A DNA stretch of 64,000 nt from Procambarus clarkii (GCF_040958095.1 NC_091156.1:21151175-21215174); one strand, 5' to 3'. Shown: positions 29,541 through 41,530, counted from the stretch's first letter. Notes: generated by a model from the letters alone, not told the origin. Made by a program: numbers and translations.

Positions 29541-29565
29541 ACAAAGCTGGGCTTTGTGTGAAATT
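29533..29565 (+). repeat. perfect 15 bp-arm hairpin at the satellite/DIRS C boundary
   Basis: AATTTCACACAAAGC and GCTTTGTGTGAAATT flank TGG. It lies exactly where the satellite ends and DIRS C homology begins. Confidence 0.93.
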
Positions 29566-31990
29566 CTCGGACTGCATCCACCTCTCTCCCTCCTGCAGCT
29601 CTGCTCCGGCTGCAGTCCCGCCTTCAGCTGTGTTTGATGTGACTCTTTGTTTGCTCGAGCAGCTGTGTGGAAGTCTGAATTTTGCTCTTCTGGTTTATTC
29701 GTTGGACAGGGTTTGGCTGCGAAGGCTGTTCTGGTATTTTTTAAGTTGCTTCTTTTTCCGCACTCAAGACCTTTGGTTTTGCACTCCGTTGTCCTTGCAT
29801 TGATTGTATACCATGTATACAACAAACTCACCATCACCGGCTTCGTCTTAGAGTTTTTCGGGGTTCAGTGCCATGTGGCTTCCCCTTCCTTCGCTTGATG
29901 TGTTCACGGACGTCTCATCTCTCGGTTGGGGTTTTGTGACCAGTGCTCACCAGTCCAGCCAGGGGCATTGGGGGCGGTCCTACCGTTGGGCTCACAGAAT
30001 GATGCGGGAATTTGCAGTGGTGTGGCAGGCGCTGTGCCAGATTCAGCTTCCTCAAGGCTCTTTGATCCGGCTCCATTCGGACTGCTACCTCGTGGTTTAT
30101 TGTCTCAACCGTGGGGGCTCTCTTCAGTCCGTGGCTCTCTGGGGTTGATCGCTTTGGGTAGCTCTTCTGCTGAGTTCTCGGGGTTTAGCTCTGCGCTGTT
30201 CACATTCAAGTTATGTCCAACGTTCTGGCAGATGGCCTGTCGCACTTCATTCCTCTTTCCACTGAGTTGACGGTTGACACCGTGCCCTTCCTTTGCTTTG
30301 CTGGACGTACAGGCACCTGGAGGTGAACCTCTTTGTGTCGGCATGGTCTTGGCTTCTCCCATTGTACGTGCCGCTGTTCGCCAACTGCGAGGCCGTGGCG
30401 GTGGATGCTTTTCGGCAGGACTGGTCGAGGGGGGGGGGGGTTCCTGTACCTCGTTCTCTAGTCCAGCAGTTGCTTCAGATCCTGGCTTGCTTAGAATCCT
30501 ATCTGGAGAGGGTTCAGGTCCTGGGTCCATGGTGGGTGGCCAGCCTTGGTTTCAGGTGCTGCTTGCTAGGTGTCCAGACCTGGGCATCTTTCTACAGCTT
30601 CGCCTCCACTGGCAGATCAGGGCAGTGAGGTACCCCTGCTGGTTCGCTTTAATGATCTGCACTTTGCATCTGGTCTTTCTGACACGGGTGTATTGCCATT
30701 TCTATGGTGATCAGGTGGCTTCTTTGATGGTGTCTTACCTGCACTCTTCTTCCTGGCGACAGTATTAAGTCTCTTGGTGGTCTTTCCATCATTTTCTTTC
30801 TCTACTAAGGTTTTCGTTAATTTCAGACAGAATTGTTTTGGCCTTTCTCTCTCTTGGCTTCTGGACCAGCGTCATATGCTGAATACTGTTGCTTTTCACT
30901 CGGCATTGGCGGAGCTGCTCCAGCTTACATTCGTGGTGGATGCTCCGCTCTGTTCTCTAAAATTTCAAGTGCGTTTTTCATCTCCGGCCTGCTTATGCAC
31001 CACCTGAGCCTTCCTGGTCTTTGGACCGGGTTCTTTCTTTTCTTTCTTCTCCTCATTTTGTTGTGGACCCTTCGGTTGGTGATTGTTTTTGGAAGGCCAT
31101 ATTTTTGTTGGCCTTGGTCTCAGGGGTAGGGTTGGGGAGCTTCATGCTCCCCTCCAGCATTGGGGGTTTTGTTCCTTTGGTCTGAGTGGTCGTTTTGTTC
31201 GGTTGCAGCCTTCTTTTCTGGAGAAGAATGAGATGGCAGGCTTCTGAAGGGGTCCAGTGATGGTGGATGCTTGGTTGGTTAGTTAAGGGTTGTATTTATG
31301 TGTTGTGTTTGGTGGCGGCTTTATGCCGCTACCTTCGGGCCACTATTTCAGTGCCGGTGGTTGCTCTTTGAGTGGATACAGTCTCCCTGGTTCCCTGTTC
31401 TCAGCCTCGTGTGTCTTAGGCCTAAAGAGGCCTGGTCGACGACCAGGCCGCGGGGATGCTAAGCCCCGGAAGCACCTCAAGGTAGGTTGTCCACAGTATC
31501 CTTAAGTCCAGCCAGTCTGCAGTCTACCCTCGTGCCCTTGACGTACGGCAGTACATGGCACTCGTAGCGGTTTTTGGGACCATGTCTTGGGTTGACATTA
31601 AGGCACGGGGGTTTTGGAGGATGAACAGGATCCTGGCCACCAGATATCTAGTGAACATTCCAAGCCTTCTCCAGCCATATGTGACTTTGTCACAGCCGAC
31701 TGACGGCTTTGTCACAGCTGTCAGTCTCTTTTTCGACTTGAGCCTGGCAGTGCTGCCGCCTCCCAGGTATGTCCCTATTTTCCTGATATGTGGGTAGTTA
31801 GCTTCAGGGAGCCAATGGGCTTCTCCAGAAATCAAGCGTTGAATGTAATGAAACGCCATTTTCTGGGCAAAGTCCCAGAGGCTCCCTGGCACTCTCTAGG
31901 GACGGTATTTTTTTTTTACATCATGCCTAGAACTTGGGAGGTGGGCGGTAGGCTTTCCCTTTCCCTTTTTTTGGGGGGGTGGGGGGGGGA
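29566..31990 (+). mobile_element. DIRS-type retrotransposon, element C (decayed)
   Basis: Collinear with element B from the end of the RT (29566-29760) through RNase H (DVFTDVSSLGWGFVTSAHQ, 29890-30145) and the recombinase (about 30650-31780), to an internal complementary region at 31802-31892 (ATGTAATGAAACGCCATTTT) and the start of a right terminal repeat (31920-31990). Gag and the RT catalytic core are missing. The recombinase is frameshifted around the box I arginine (about 31115-31145), and a 62 bp LINE1 tail is inserted at 31421. No function expected. Confidence 0.87.
31421..31482 (+). mobile_element. 62 bp LINE1/SINE1 3'-tail insertion with target duplication
   Basis: Only the 3' tail is present: GAGGCCTGGTCGACGACCAG through GGAAGCACCTCAAGG. 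The flanks are TAGG (31417-31420 and 31483-31486), and removing insert plus one TAGG restores the alignment with element B at about 13215. Extreme 5' truncation. Confidence 0.88.
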
Positions 31991-32383
31991 ATACTCTAAC
32001 TAATGGGCGTACTAGTTACATGGAGGATTGCTAGTTTCTTTATCCACATGTACACCACAGCCTGGTTGGTCCAGCACTCCCTTATGGCATGACATTATGA
32101 GAGAAAATTCTGTTGGTTTTTCCTTTTCTTGGTGGTACTCAATGGAAGATTGTAAGCGTCGGAAACCATCTTTTAACACCATCAGCTATGTTGAAGTACT
32201 GTAGTACTACTGTGTGTAGCAAGGTTTAGTGGAAGGAGATTCATCATGGGGTGTAGATAAGAATGAAGTGCAATAGCACACTAAACAATGAAAATAATGG
32301 GATTTTGGAAAGTAAGTGGAAAGTGGAAAAAGGAAGTATAATACAGTACTGTAAATGGAATACTATGTCCTCTTTGGTCTGTG
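31991..32383 (+). other. interval between DIRS C and D
   Basis: G run at 31971-31989, then AT-rich sequence. No gene or family recognised. Confidence 0.3.
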
Positions 32384-32935
32384 ATTCTTTCTCGAGGGCT
32401 TTGGTTTTGGTTTCTTGACCCTCCAGTTGTTGGGTCAGGGAGCTTTTGCTCCCTTCTGGAAGCACAGTTTCTGTTCTTTTGACCCTGCTGTTTTCGCATT
32501 TTGTTCGTTTGCAGCCAGCTGCTCCTTTTTTTTATTGAAGAACAAGTTGGTTGGCTTCCAGAAGGGTTCTTTAGTTATTGATACTTGGTTCGTTCAGCTG
32601 GGGGTGCATCATGTGCTGTATTCAGTAGTGGCTCTTCATTGCTACCTTTGTGCCACAGATTCTGCTGGATTTTGCTTATCAATGAATACTTTGTGGGTTG
32701 ATTGTGTTTTCTTTGTTCCTGTTCCAAGGCTTGTGTTTTTCAGGTCATCGGCTGTGTTATTAAGTCTAACTAGCCTGTGGTCTACTCTTGTGCCCATTAT
32801 GTTAGGGAGTATGCTGCTCTCTTGGCTGTATACGCTAATATGTCCTGGGCCTATATTCGGGTGCTGGTGTTTTGAAGGTCTAACAGGGTTCTGGTGGCCC
32901 AGTATTTGGGTATAGTTCATGGACCTCAGTGCCTC
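32384..32935 (+). mobile_element. DIRS element D: recombinase C-terminal fragment
   Basis: Aligns with B at about 12890-13400: the GGRVGELHALLRR equivalent is shifted (32425-32455), WFVQLGVHHVLYSVVALHCY is readable, HDVRKFAAL appears as HYVREYAAL and the catalytic-Tyr segment as RSNRVLVAQYLG after a stop (about 32872). It ends at an AATAAT tract. Older and more diverged than A and B. Confidence 0.8.
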
Positions 32936-33024
32936 TGTAATAATAATAATAATATTATAATCTCTTCCTTCTACCTCTGTTTAGGTTTTAGAATTAGGAC
33001 TTCTACCTGTTAGGATTTTGTTTT

Positions 33025-33870
33025 AGCCCCTCTTTGTGGCGTATTTTGATCTTTGTCGCGATGAAAATACTGGCCCTGATGATTTGCAAATCCATAAGCA
33101 CTTGGGTGACTGGATTCCCAAATTCCTTTTAACTCCACCCTTATTGTCAGTCTTGTTGTAGTTGTGGCCCCTTCTCAGGAAGTGCCTGCCTACCTAGCTT
33201 CTTTGTCCAGCTTTGGTGAGACCCTGGTTCTGTGTCCAAAAATACACTGTTGATGCAAGCATTGGCTCTGTTGTTCTCAAAGACTGCCATTGGGATATTA
33301 AATATATCCTTGAGGCTCAAGGCTTTTCTGTCTTTCAGATTGACTTCTTCATTCATGCCCCTGTGGTCATCACCACCCCCTTTGTAATGTTAAGATAATT
33401 TTTTGTTAGGTCCCTTCCATCTTCTATCATTCTTGCCAGTGCCAGATGCTCTGTCCAGGAGTACATTCCCTCTTCACGCCTCTGCAATAGGTGTTGGAAA
33501 TTTGGTCAAGGTACTTCCAGGTGCAGCAGCGAGATATTTCTTTGCCCCTTGTGCGGTGACCCTGGACATTCTAATACTGATTGCACTTCTCTCCAAGCTG
33601 CCTCAATTGCAGTGAGGCCCACCCTGCCTTTTCTCATGCATATGTCTAGTATAAGCTCGAACAGGCCATATTCGCCTTGAAGAATCGAGATTGTATTTCT
33701 TTCCCAGAGAATCGGTGCCAGGTTTGCCATTTTGACTCCTCCTCCATTATTTATGCTCGTGCATTGTGTGGCACTACTCTTCCTCGCCCATCTTCCCTTT
33801 CTTCATTTTCAAACCATTTCCAACCGATAAACCCTGACACCTTCACCAGCGAGGAGGTGGTGGAGGTGTC
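33025..33870 (+). mobile_element. I-type LINE ORF1 fragment (plus strand)
   Basis: Carries zinc-knuckle sequence FCPLCGDPGHSNTDC (about 33541-33585) followed by LNCSEAHPAFSHAC-like residues, and KNRDCISFPENRCQVCHF (about 33675), which parallels KHRERLVFSPEARHQVRRLP in the ORF1 of the minus-strand LINE at 40.5 kb. Upstream, DIKYILEAQGFSVFQID looks like the RNA-binding fold that precedes knuckles in such ORF1 proteins. Frames are broken. ORF2 is absent. Confidence 0.7.
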
Positions 33871-33871
33871 A

Positions 33872-33950
33872 TTCTATCGACTTGAGAATGGTCCAAGACG
33901 GACCGAAACGTCGTTGTCCCTTCACCTTCTAGTGTGTGGTCTGGTCAACC
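33872..33950 (-). repeat. hairpin cassette, copy 4 (inverse sense)
   Basis: TATCGACTTGAGAATGGTCC through GGACCGAAACGTCGTTGTCC to TAGTGTGTGGTCTGGTCAAC, the inverse of copy 1 at 15.65 kb with few changes. It interrupts or borders the LINE ORF1 fragment. Confidence 0.9.
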
Positions 33951-34146
33951 TCCACCAGCTTCCCTTCTGCTCCTCTCTAATCTGTAGCTGCAAGTATTCC
34001 TCTTGAATCTCCATCCATCGTTTCCACTTTTCGAACTCGTCTTCTACCTGCCCAGTTAGCACCACCTCTCTGCTTCCTCCTCCTCTTTCCTGTGCCATCC
34101 TTCCCTTTTTGCCCCTACTTCTTAGTTTTCCTCTTATCAGAGGAAT

Positions 34147-35918
34147 CAACCTGTCCTCACACTAGGTTATTTAAAGCAGTGGCAATACTCCCCAGATGCA
34201 TTCATCAATTTTAACAGTATTAAAAATTGGTTTCTCACATATAAATTATTATTATTATTATTATTATACATAATTATATTTATAGTTAGGCATAGGTTAG
34301 GTTATGTGCTTAGGTGCTGTTGGCAATTATTTGTATTTGAAGTACATGGGTGAAGCATTTATTATAATGTTGTAATGTACGATTATGTTATGTTGTTGGG
34401 TAGATTAGATACATAGTGTTTAGTGGGTTTTCATATTTATTTAGTAGTCTTGGATACAGTAGTGTCGTAGATGTTGAGACGGGGCTTGGAGCAAAGCAGA
34501 GAGCTGAGTGAGTCTGCTGTCTGCTCTGTGTCGAAGCTGGAGCGTCTTGGGGTCGATTAGAACTGCATACACCGAGTGCTACATTCTAGGTTGAAGAAGT
34601 GTGGTAACTCCGAAGCATCTGAACTGAAGTTATCTGAATCACTGTGGAAATTGTATTGATAGCTATTTGCTTCTCGATGCTTATATTATTGGCCTACCTC
34701 TCAGCTTCCTCCCATAGGATGGAAAGAATGTTACCTGTAATTAGGGAAAAGATTTGATTGATATCATTATTGCTAACGAGAGGTTTGCTTCTCTCATTTA
34801 GCTAATGAGTTTGGAGCGGGTAAATTGTTTACATAATTTACTCGCTACAATGTGTTTCGAACAAAACACGTGAGCGCAACCTGTCCTCGACTCGAGTCCA
34901 TTCCATCCAGAGGTAGACCCCACAGATGCATTCATAAATTTTAACATGCTGTTCATTCAAAACAGGAATTTTCTTATATAAATGAATATTATATTAGCAT
35001 ATTGTGCATATATATAAAGGCATAGATTAGGTTAGATGTTTAAGTTCTGTTGGTGCTTACTTGTATTTGTAGTATGTGGGTGAAGCATTTACAGCATTGT
35101 GGTTTAAACAAAATTGAACAACATACACCTGCCAAACCCCCTGTTTATGAATGAAAAATGCTTTACACACGACAAGTGATTTCGTTCAAACACTTTCGGA
35201 ACAAGTGCTTCACTGACGACTTTTGTTCGAACTCTAACTCTGTAAATCCAACACCTTTTTGTAAAGAAATGTATCCTTGCAGCCCGTCCTCCAAAGACCC
35301 AAAAGTGATTCCATGCACCCGTCAAACCCCGTTTATGAATGAAAAACGGTTTACACAGGACTCGACTGCCGATGTTCGAACTTCCGGAACTAGTACTTTG
35401 CTCACATCCTCTGAACCACAATTCTATAAACAACCCGTCCTCAGACCAAGTCCATTTCATACGGGGGTCGACCCCAAAGACGCATTCATCAATTTTAACA
35501 TGCTGTTCATTCAAAACAGGAATTTTCTCAAAGGTAAATTAATATTATAATAGCATATTGTGCATATTTAGGCATTAGTTAGGTTAGGGTTAGCACTTGT
35601 TCAGACATCATCAGTTGAATCGTGTGTAAACAGTTTTTCGTTCATAAACGGGGATTTGGCAGGTGCATGGAATGGACTTTGGCCTTTATTTATGAAGACG
35701 GGCTGCTATAAATGCTTCCACGTATTTCAAATACAAATAATCACCAACAAAACCCAAACACCTAACTATACATAGAATTTTTATGTACAAGAATATTAAT
35801 TTATATATGAGAACAAACCAATTTTTAATACACAGTACCTGTATGTTAAAATTGATGAATGTATCTGGGGAGGATGACCGCCGCTTTAAACAGCCAAGTG
35901 TGAGGACGGGTTGCACTT
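34147..35918 (+). mobile_element. modular inverted-repeat element
   Basis: Outer arms of ~220 bp (34147-34370 and 35700-35918) are inverted copies: ACCTGTCCTCACACTAGG, GCATTCATCAATTTTAACA, AAAAATTGGTTT and ATTTGTATTTGAAGTACATG recur in reverse. Inside, the same module occurs twice more in direct orientation (about 34886-35100 and 35443-35600). A second module, AAACCCCGTTTATGAATGAA, occurs at about 35136 and 35326 and inverted near 35640. No transposase is encoded; this fits a non-autonomous DNA transposon grown by internal duplication, or several nested copies. Confidence 0.72.
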
Positions 35919-36539
35919 GTACAGTGTCACAGTGCAGAAGAACCACCCTCACAATGTCCAGGCACCATCCACCAAAGATGGGCAAGTATGGGCCAATATC
36001 AGACAAGGTTCCTCCACTGCATGTAAACAGGGAAGGGCACTGGTAAATACTTGCCCACACCAGTAAGTTAAGTACACTGTAATTATCAACAGAAGGCACT
36101 AAACCGGGAAAGTTATGTAGCACCATCAAATGTGCGGAATAATCAGAGCGCGCTAAATATCACCAAGGATGCCAATACGAGAACAAAAACGCACAAGGCG
36201 AAAGATATCAAAAGTATCCAATTCACCAAGCATTCTATCGAGGAACAAGTGACCGCGAGGGACGGTCGAAAAGTAAGACACACGCTTGTCCTGGAAGTCA
36301 GGACATTCAACAAGATATGCAAGTTAGACAAGGAGCAGTGCGGCGCTCCATTAAGTGACTGAGTCAAGCGCGTATAGCCAATACACAACCTTGCTAGAGC
36401 CGTTTCTCTCCGCTGGTTACGGTGGTAGGAGGAAGGCCACGGAGACACACTACCCTTAAGAGTACGCAGTTTGTTACCAACAACCATGCTAACCAGCAAG
36501 GATGGAGGAATGAATAACTGGCTGAAAGTCGGAATAAGG

Positions 36540-39500
36540 TATACCTTTATGGGAGATGGGACAAGAGCGGATAGCTTCCCTAGCAGCTGCATCTGCACGC
36601 TCATTTAAAGAAACACCAAAATGGCTGCGAACCCAGCAAACCTACCGATTTAAATTTACTGGAGATAAACAGACTAGTATGTTGAATCTCGACGACCACT
36701 GGATTAAAGGACCCTAGAGCCATGAGGGCACTACGAGAGTCAACTACAACCACAAAGGAGGATTGACAACAAGAAAGCAGGAGACGAAGAGCATAGAGAA
36801 TAGCATAGAGTTCTGCTGGGAAGATGCTAGTCTCCGAAGGAAGGCGGCACACACAAGTGTGGTCAGCAAAACAAAGGAGTAGCCCACACCGTCCGCAGAC
36901 TTAGACCCATCGGTGAAGATGGAAATGGAGCGAGTGTGTGAAGAAAAGTGTTCAAGGAAAAGGCGTTTCAGAACTGTAGGAGGGGTAAAAGCTTTAGTAA
37001 TGCGGGTCAAGGATATACAAAATTTTGGAAGGGGGACTCTCCACGGAGGCAAGGAAGGAACAATACGCGATGAAACATTAGAAATACGAACCGAAAGAGA
37101 ATCCTGCAAGCAAGATAACTGGACAGAAAGAGGGAGGTGGTGAAGAGGAACAGGAACCACAGGAGTAGTAAAGGTCAACGCACGACAGAGGCGAGAGGAA
37201 GTATGTTGCAAGGACCGCGCAAGATAGCGAAGACAGTAGCAATTACGGCGGTCCTGAAGAGATAGGAAACCAGTGTCAACATAAAAGCTGAGGGCGGGAG
37301 TCGAACAAAAGGCACCAGAGTCGAGGCACAACCCAGTATGGTGCAAAGCATCAAGATGGCGAAGAGTAGAAGAAGAAGCAGATGAGTAAGCAGGGAAACC
37401 ATAATCGAGTTTAGACAGGACGATAGAGGAATGTAAAGAGGAGCGTGCGCCTATCTGCTCCCCAAGAAGTATGGGACAAAACCTTAAGGAGGTTAAGGGC
37501 CTTAGAGCATTCAACTTGGAGTTAAGAGATTTGGGGCGACCAAGACAAACAAGTGTCAAAGATTAACCACAAAAGCTTAGCAGAATTCCTGTTCATAAGG
37601 GGATGACCATAAAGCAACAAAGAGGGACGAAGAACGACATGCTTCCGAGTAAAAGTCATAGCACAAGTCTCAGACGGAGAGAACTTGAAGCCATGATCGG
37701 TGGCCCAAGACGACATGGCATCAATTGCAAGTTGAAGCTGCCGTTGAAGGAGAGGCGAATCATTACCCCGACAACAAAGGGAAAGATCGTCGACATAGAG
37801 AGCGGAGAAGATGCCAGAAGGAAGGAAGGAAGGAAAGAAGTCCATTGAGGGCAACTAGAAAAAGAATAGTGCTCAGAACACTACCTTGGGGTACACCCTA
37901 GTATTGCCTAAAAAGGGCAGAGAGTGGAACCAAGCCTCACTCGAAAGGAACGACAAGAGAGGAAGCTTTGGAGAAAGAGGGAGATTACCACGAAAGCCAA
38001 AAGAATGAAGTTGGGACAGAATATGATATCTCCAGGTGGTATCGTAAGCCTTTTCCAGGCCAAAAAAGACAGCAACGACGGAGGTCTTCACAACAAAAGC
38101 AGTGCGAATATAAACCTCCAAGTTCACCAGGACATCTGTTATGCTGCAGCACTTGCGAAAACCAAATTGAGAAGGGGATTAGTGGTGATAGTGTTCTAAG
38201 AACCACATCAGACGAACAGTAACCATACATGCAGACAACTCGTGAGGGCAATAGGGCGGAAGTCCTTAGGGGACGTCCCGAGAGACCCTGGTTTCCGAAC
38301 AGGGAGGACAATGACATCGAGCCAGTCCTCAGGGACTGACGACGACTCCCAGACCCGAGTATACAGACTCGGTAAATACCGAGACATGCACGGAGGGAAA
38401 TGGCGAAGCATCTCATAATGAATGCTACCAGAGCCCGCTGCCGTAGAACTGCAGAGGACCAGGGCAGACTGAAGTTCAGCGAGAGAGGAGGGATCGTTAT
38501 AGGGAAGTCTGAGATGGGTGCAGAAATCTAAAGGATGAGATTCAAGAAGAGGCTTACGAAAAAGGAAAGATTGAGGAAGATGAGAACCAGAGCTAACGAA
38601 CGAAAAGTGGGAACCCAGTTCGGTCGCGACCTGCAACGGGTCCGCCAACGTACCACGGAGGTGAAGAACTAGCGAGACATCAGGAATGAACTTACCCGCT
38701 ATCTTGCGGATACACTTCCAGATCTGCAGCAGAGGAGTTTCGGACATAATGTTGGAAACAAGACTTCCAACACTCACGTTTAGCTGTATGGATGGTCCTA
38801 CGGGCCACCACACTCGCCTTCCAAAACAAAACAAACAAAAAAGAATCGGCTGTCTGCTGGCGGCGGTGTCTTCCAGGCTGCACGCTTACAACGAACAGCC
38901 CGAGCACAGTCCACATTCCACCAGGGAGGTTGAGCGAGGAAGAGAGTGGAGGGCAGCATCGAAGACGGTGTCACAAAAAAGCGAGGGAGAGGCAGAATGG
39001 AGAGGTCGGAGATAGTAGCACGGAGGGTAAATAGGCACCAGTCAGCCTCGGCAAACCACCACCTAGGGAAGGAGAGGGGAGGGTGAAAAGAGAAATAGGT
39101 AACACGGATGGGAAAATGGTCACTGCCATGGAGGTCGTCAAGAACCAGCCATGAGAAATCCAAGTAAAGAGACAATGAGCAAAGAGAAAGATCAAGACAG
39201 GAAAGGGTGCGAGTCCGAGAGTCCAAATGAGTGGGCTCACCAGAATTCAGAAGACAGGGAAGAGGATGAATGGTTCAAAAATGCGACCTCGGGTGTTTGC
39301 AAGAACATCACCCCAGAGGGTATGTCGACAATTGAAATCACCCAGCAGGAACACAGGCCCTGGCAAGGAGTCCAGTAGGTGTTTAAGATCGGGAAGAGAA
39401 GGCGGGACATTTGAGGGAGATAAATGGAACAAACTGTGTACCATTTACTCACAAAGACACTGGCAGCAGAACATTGATGAGGCAATGGAAAAAGTAGGGG

Positions 39501-39775
39501 ACGAAGGGAATATCGGAAAGAATCAAGAGAGCAGTAGAGTTATGGGCCTCAGCAAAAGCAGGAGGGGGGGGGAGGGGGGGAAGAAAAGAATAGCCACGGA
39601 AGTGACCAAGACGAGCACCAAGCATCGCTCCTGGAGATAGACACAAAGAGACAAAAACTGTGAAATCAAAAGTTGGAGTTCATGGAAATTGGCGTAATAT
39701 CCACTAATTTTCCATTGAAGAATAGATGTCGATAAAAAGAGAAAGGACAGCAACAGAAAACAATGAAGAAACAAA
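36540..39775 (-). pseudogene. endonuclease-RT-RNase H ORF2 of the I-type LINE
   Basis: Endonuclease: LQWKISGYYANFHELQLL at the N terminus, VFLLGDFNCRHTLWG (GDFN 39331-39342 on the complement) and LHGSDHFPIRV. RT: KDFRPIALTSC (about 38245), GLEKAYDTTWR and ALYVDDLSLCC with the catalytic YVDD at 37786-37797. RNase H: ISIFTDGSKSADGVGYSFVL (first Asp), FPAELYAILYALRLLL and VVVVDSRSALMAL, then NERADAAAREAI (last Asp) near 36560-36600. Frame breaks separate these blocks. It would nick DNA, reverse transcribe the LINE RNA and remove the RNA strand; it is inactive here. Confidence 0.82.
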
Positions 39776-40077
39776 GGTTAAAAAGGAACACAGTATGTTA
39801 AAGAACCTCAGGATCAGGGGGCATGGGTAAACTGAGTGACAACAGAGAGAGGCGGTAAAGGACAGCAGGAGAAGGAGGAGGGGGCAGAAACCGGGAGCGC
39901 ACCTCGGCAAGGGCAGCAACCAAGAGGCGGGTGCCAAAGAAACTTCCATATAGCAGGAACAGGGGAGCTCGACCACCGAAATGGGAGGGGATGGAGCGAT
40001 AGAGCCAGAGGTGGGGGCAAGGACGAAAGCAAAACCTTCTTACCCGCTGGGGAGGAAGAAGAAGATGAGCCAGGCTT

Positions 40078-40650
40078 TCACTTCTGACTCAGAGACAGGT
40101 GTACCAGCAATAACCTACTGGGCAACAAACTCGAGCATCTTAATAGGAGAAGAAGAACGAGAGCAAACAGCACGATGATCGCTGGGAGCGTGATGGACAA
40201 CAGCCCGTACAGACAGGCAGCGTGGAGAGATAAGAGACGGGGGAGAAGGATGGGCAGGAGGATTGGAGGGAGATGAGAAATTAGGCACAGGAGACATGAC
40301 AGACTGGGGTAGAAAGACGGGAAACTCCAGATAGAACCAGGAGGGGGACCCTTCAGGACAGAAAATACAGGAACAGGGGAGGATGCGGTGGGCATGTCCG
40401 GGTCTACGGTCTGGAAACAGTTGTGTGACTGAGGAAGATGGGAAGGACGAGGAGAGGAAGAACACAACACAGGAGCGCAAGAGACGCCAGCAAAAAGGGG
40501 GAGACGGCGAACTTGGTGCCTCGCCTCAGGGGAAAAAACCAAACGTTCCCGGTGCTTCAAGTTGAGGACGGTTGCCTTAAGTTTGTAATGTATACAGGCG
40601 CAGGAGAAGGTAGTATGGGCCTCACCGCAATTGAGGCAGTGAGCCTGGGG
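40078..40650 (-). pseudogene. ORF1 (CCHC zinc-knuckle protein) of the I-type LINE
   Basis: At about 40645-40605 the minus strand reads HCLNCGEAHTTFSC, a CCHC knuckle, followed by LKHRERLVFSPEARHQVRRL and a Pro/Ser/Leu-rich tail. Such ORF1 proteins coat LINE RNA. The start lies further right in a GC-rich region and could not be fixed. A homologous fragment lies at 33.5-33.7 kb on the other strand. Confidence 0.7.
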
Positions 40651-40669
40651 TGAAGAGCACTCTGACTTA

Positions 40670-41530
40670 AGTGTGACTTTCGTCCCTCACAGGGCGGGGA
40701 GCGAGCGTGTGCGTGCGTGCGTGCCATAAGGGGCAGTAGTCACAGAGATGGAGCCGTGCTAGGGGACGAGGTAGTCACCACAGAGGGCTTCTGACTCGAC
40801 CCTACCACAGAGGGAGGGAGGGAGGGGAGCGGGTAAATAGTCCAGCCTGGGCCCAATGTAGCGGGGGCTATAAAGCCCAGTCTTCCAGCGCAGTCCGACT
40901 CAGGGGCCTGGTCGCCCACCCATGAGCCTGGGTAAGAGAAGTCATGTTGTCATCCATGCAGCAATCGTTCTAAAAGTTTGGGGCCTGGAACCAACAGATA
41001 CTGCCTACCAAGGCAGCCAGGGAGGCCGCGTGCGGGCCAGTGCCAGAAGGGTGTGTCATCCCCAGTGGTGCTCCCCCTTTTTAACAAGGGAATCCTACTA
41101 CATCGTTCATTCTCCCACACTGGTGCAAAGATCTCAGTCCCCCTATCGCCCCAGCCTGGACACCGGCTGGACACCGCCCCCGGCCTGGACATCTACTCAG
41201 GGCGACCCCTTCAGCGGGCAGTCACACAAGAATCCTACAGTGCCCATCTGCACGCACCTAAAGACGGTCCAGAAAGTAGGAGAAGGCAACCCTCACCAGT
41301 CCCAGGACGGTATATGAGCCCCCCACCACGACAAGGTGACACCACAGAGGGGTGCCCACACCAGTGCAGAGACCTTTCTTTGTCATGCTCCATTCTTGCA
41401 AGAGAGCCTTGGTGGCAAACTGTCTTGTGGGTGAACCAGGATCCATATTTTAGGACTGTCAGTTATACACCATGCCATCCAGGAGAGAGGCTTCTGAATT
41501 CAAAGAATTTACAAAAATTAAATTTACATT
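40670..41530 (+). other. GC-rich block of unknown nature with a TATA-like site
   Basis: Contrasts sharply with the AT-rich DNA to its right (base composition changes near 41480). It includes a CGTGCGTGCGTGCG run (40709-40725), GAGGGAGGGAGGGAGG (40810-40826) and GGGGGCTATAAAGCCCAG near 40868, whose TATAAA with CAGTC about 20-30 bp downstream looks promoter-like. A 184-codon frame (40978-41532) has no recognised motif. Candidates are a retroelement LTR or the 5' UTR of the adjacent LINE or of a host gene. Confidence 0.35.

Larger units (their letters stand above)
36135..40660 (-). mobile_element. I-type LINE, nearly full length, decayed
   Basis: Reading right to left: ORF1 with a zinc knuckle (40650-40080), endonuclease (about 39770-39080), RT (about 38750-37560) and RNase H (about 36930-36540). 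The endonuclease-RT-RNase H order plus a CCHC ORF1 points to the I group. Frames are broken several times. The exact ends were not resolved and no target duplication was identified. It lies about 200 bp from the modular inverted-repeat element. Confidence 0.83.

Noticed and set aside
33922..34149. Lys/Glu/Trp-rich minus-strand frame (75 codons) as a DNA-binding domain of a transposase
   Set aside because: The segment is short, low in complexity and next to a foldback element without other transposase motifs; the resemblance is too weak.
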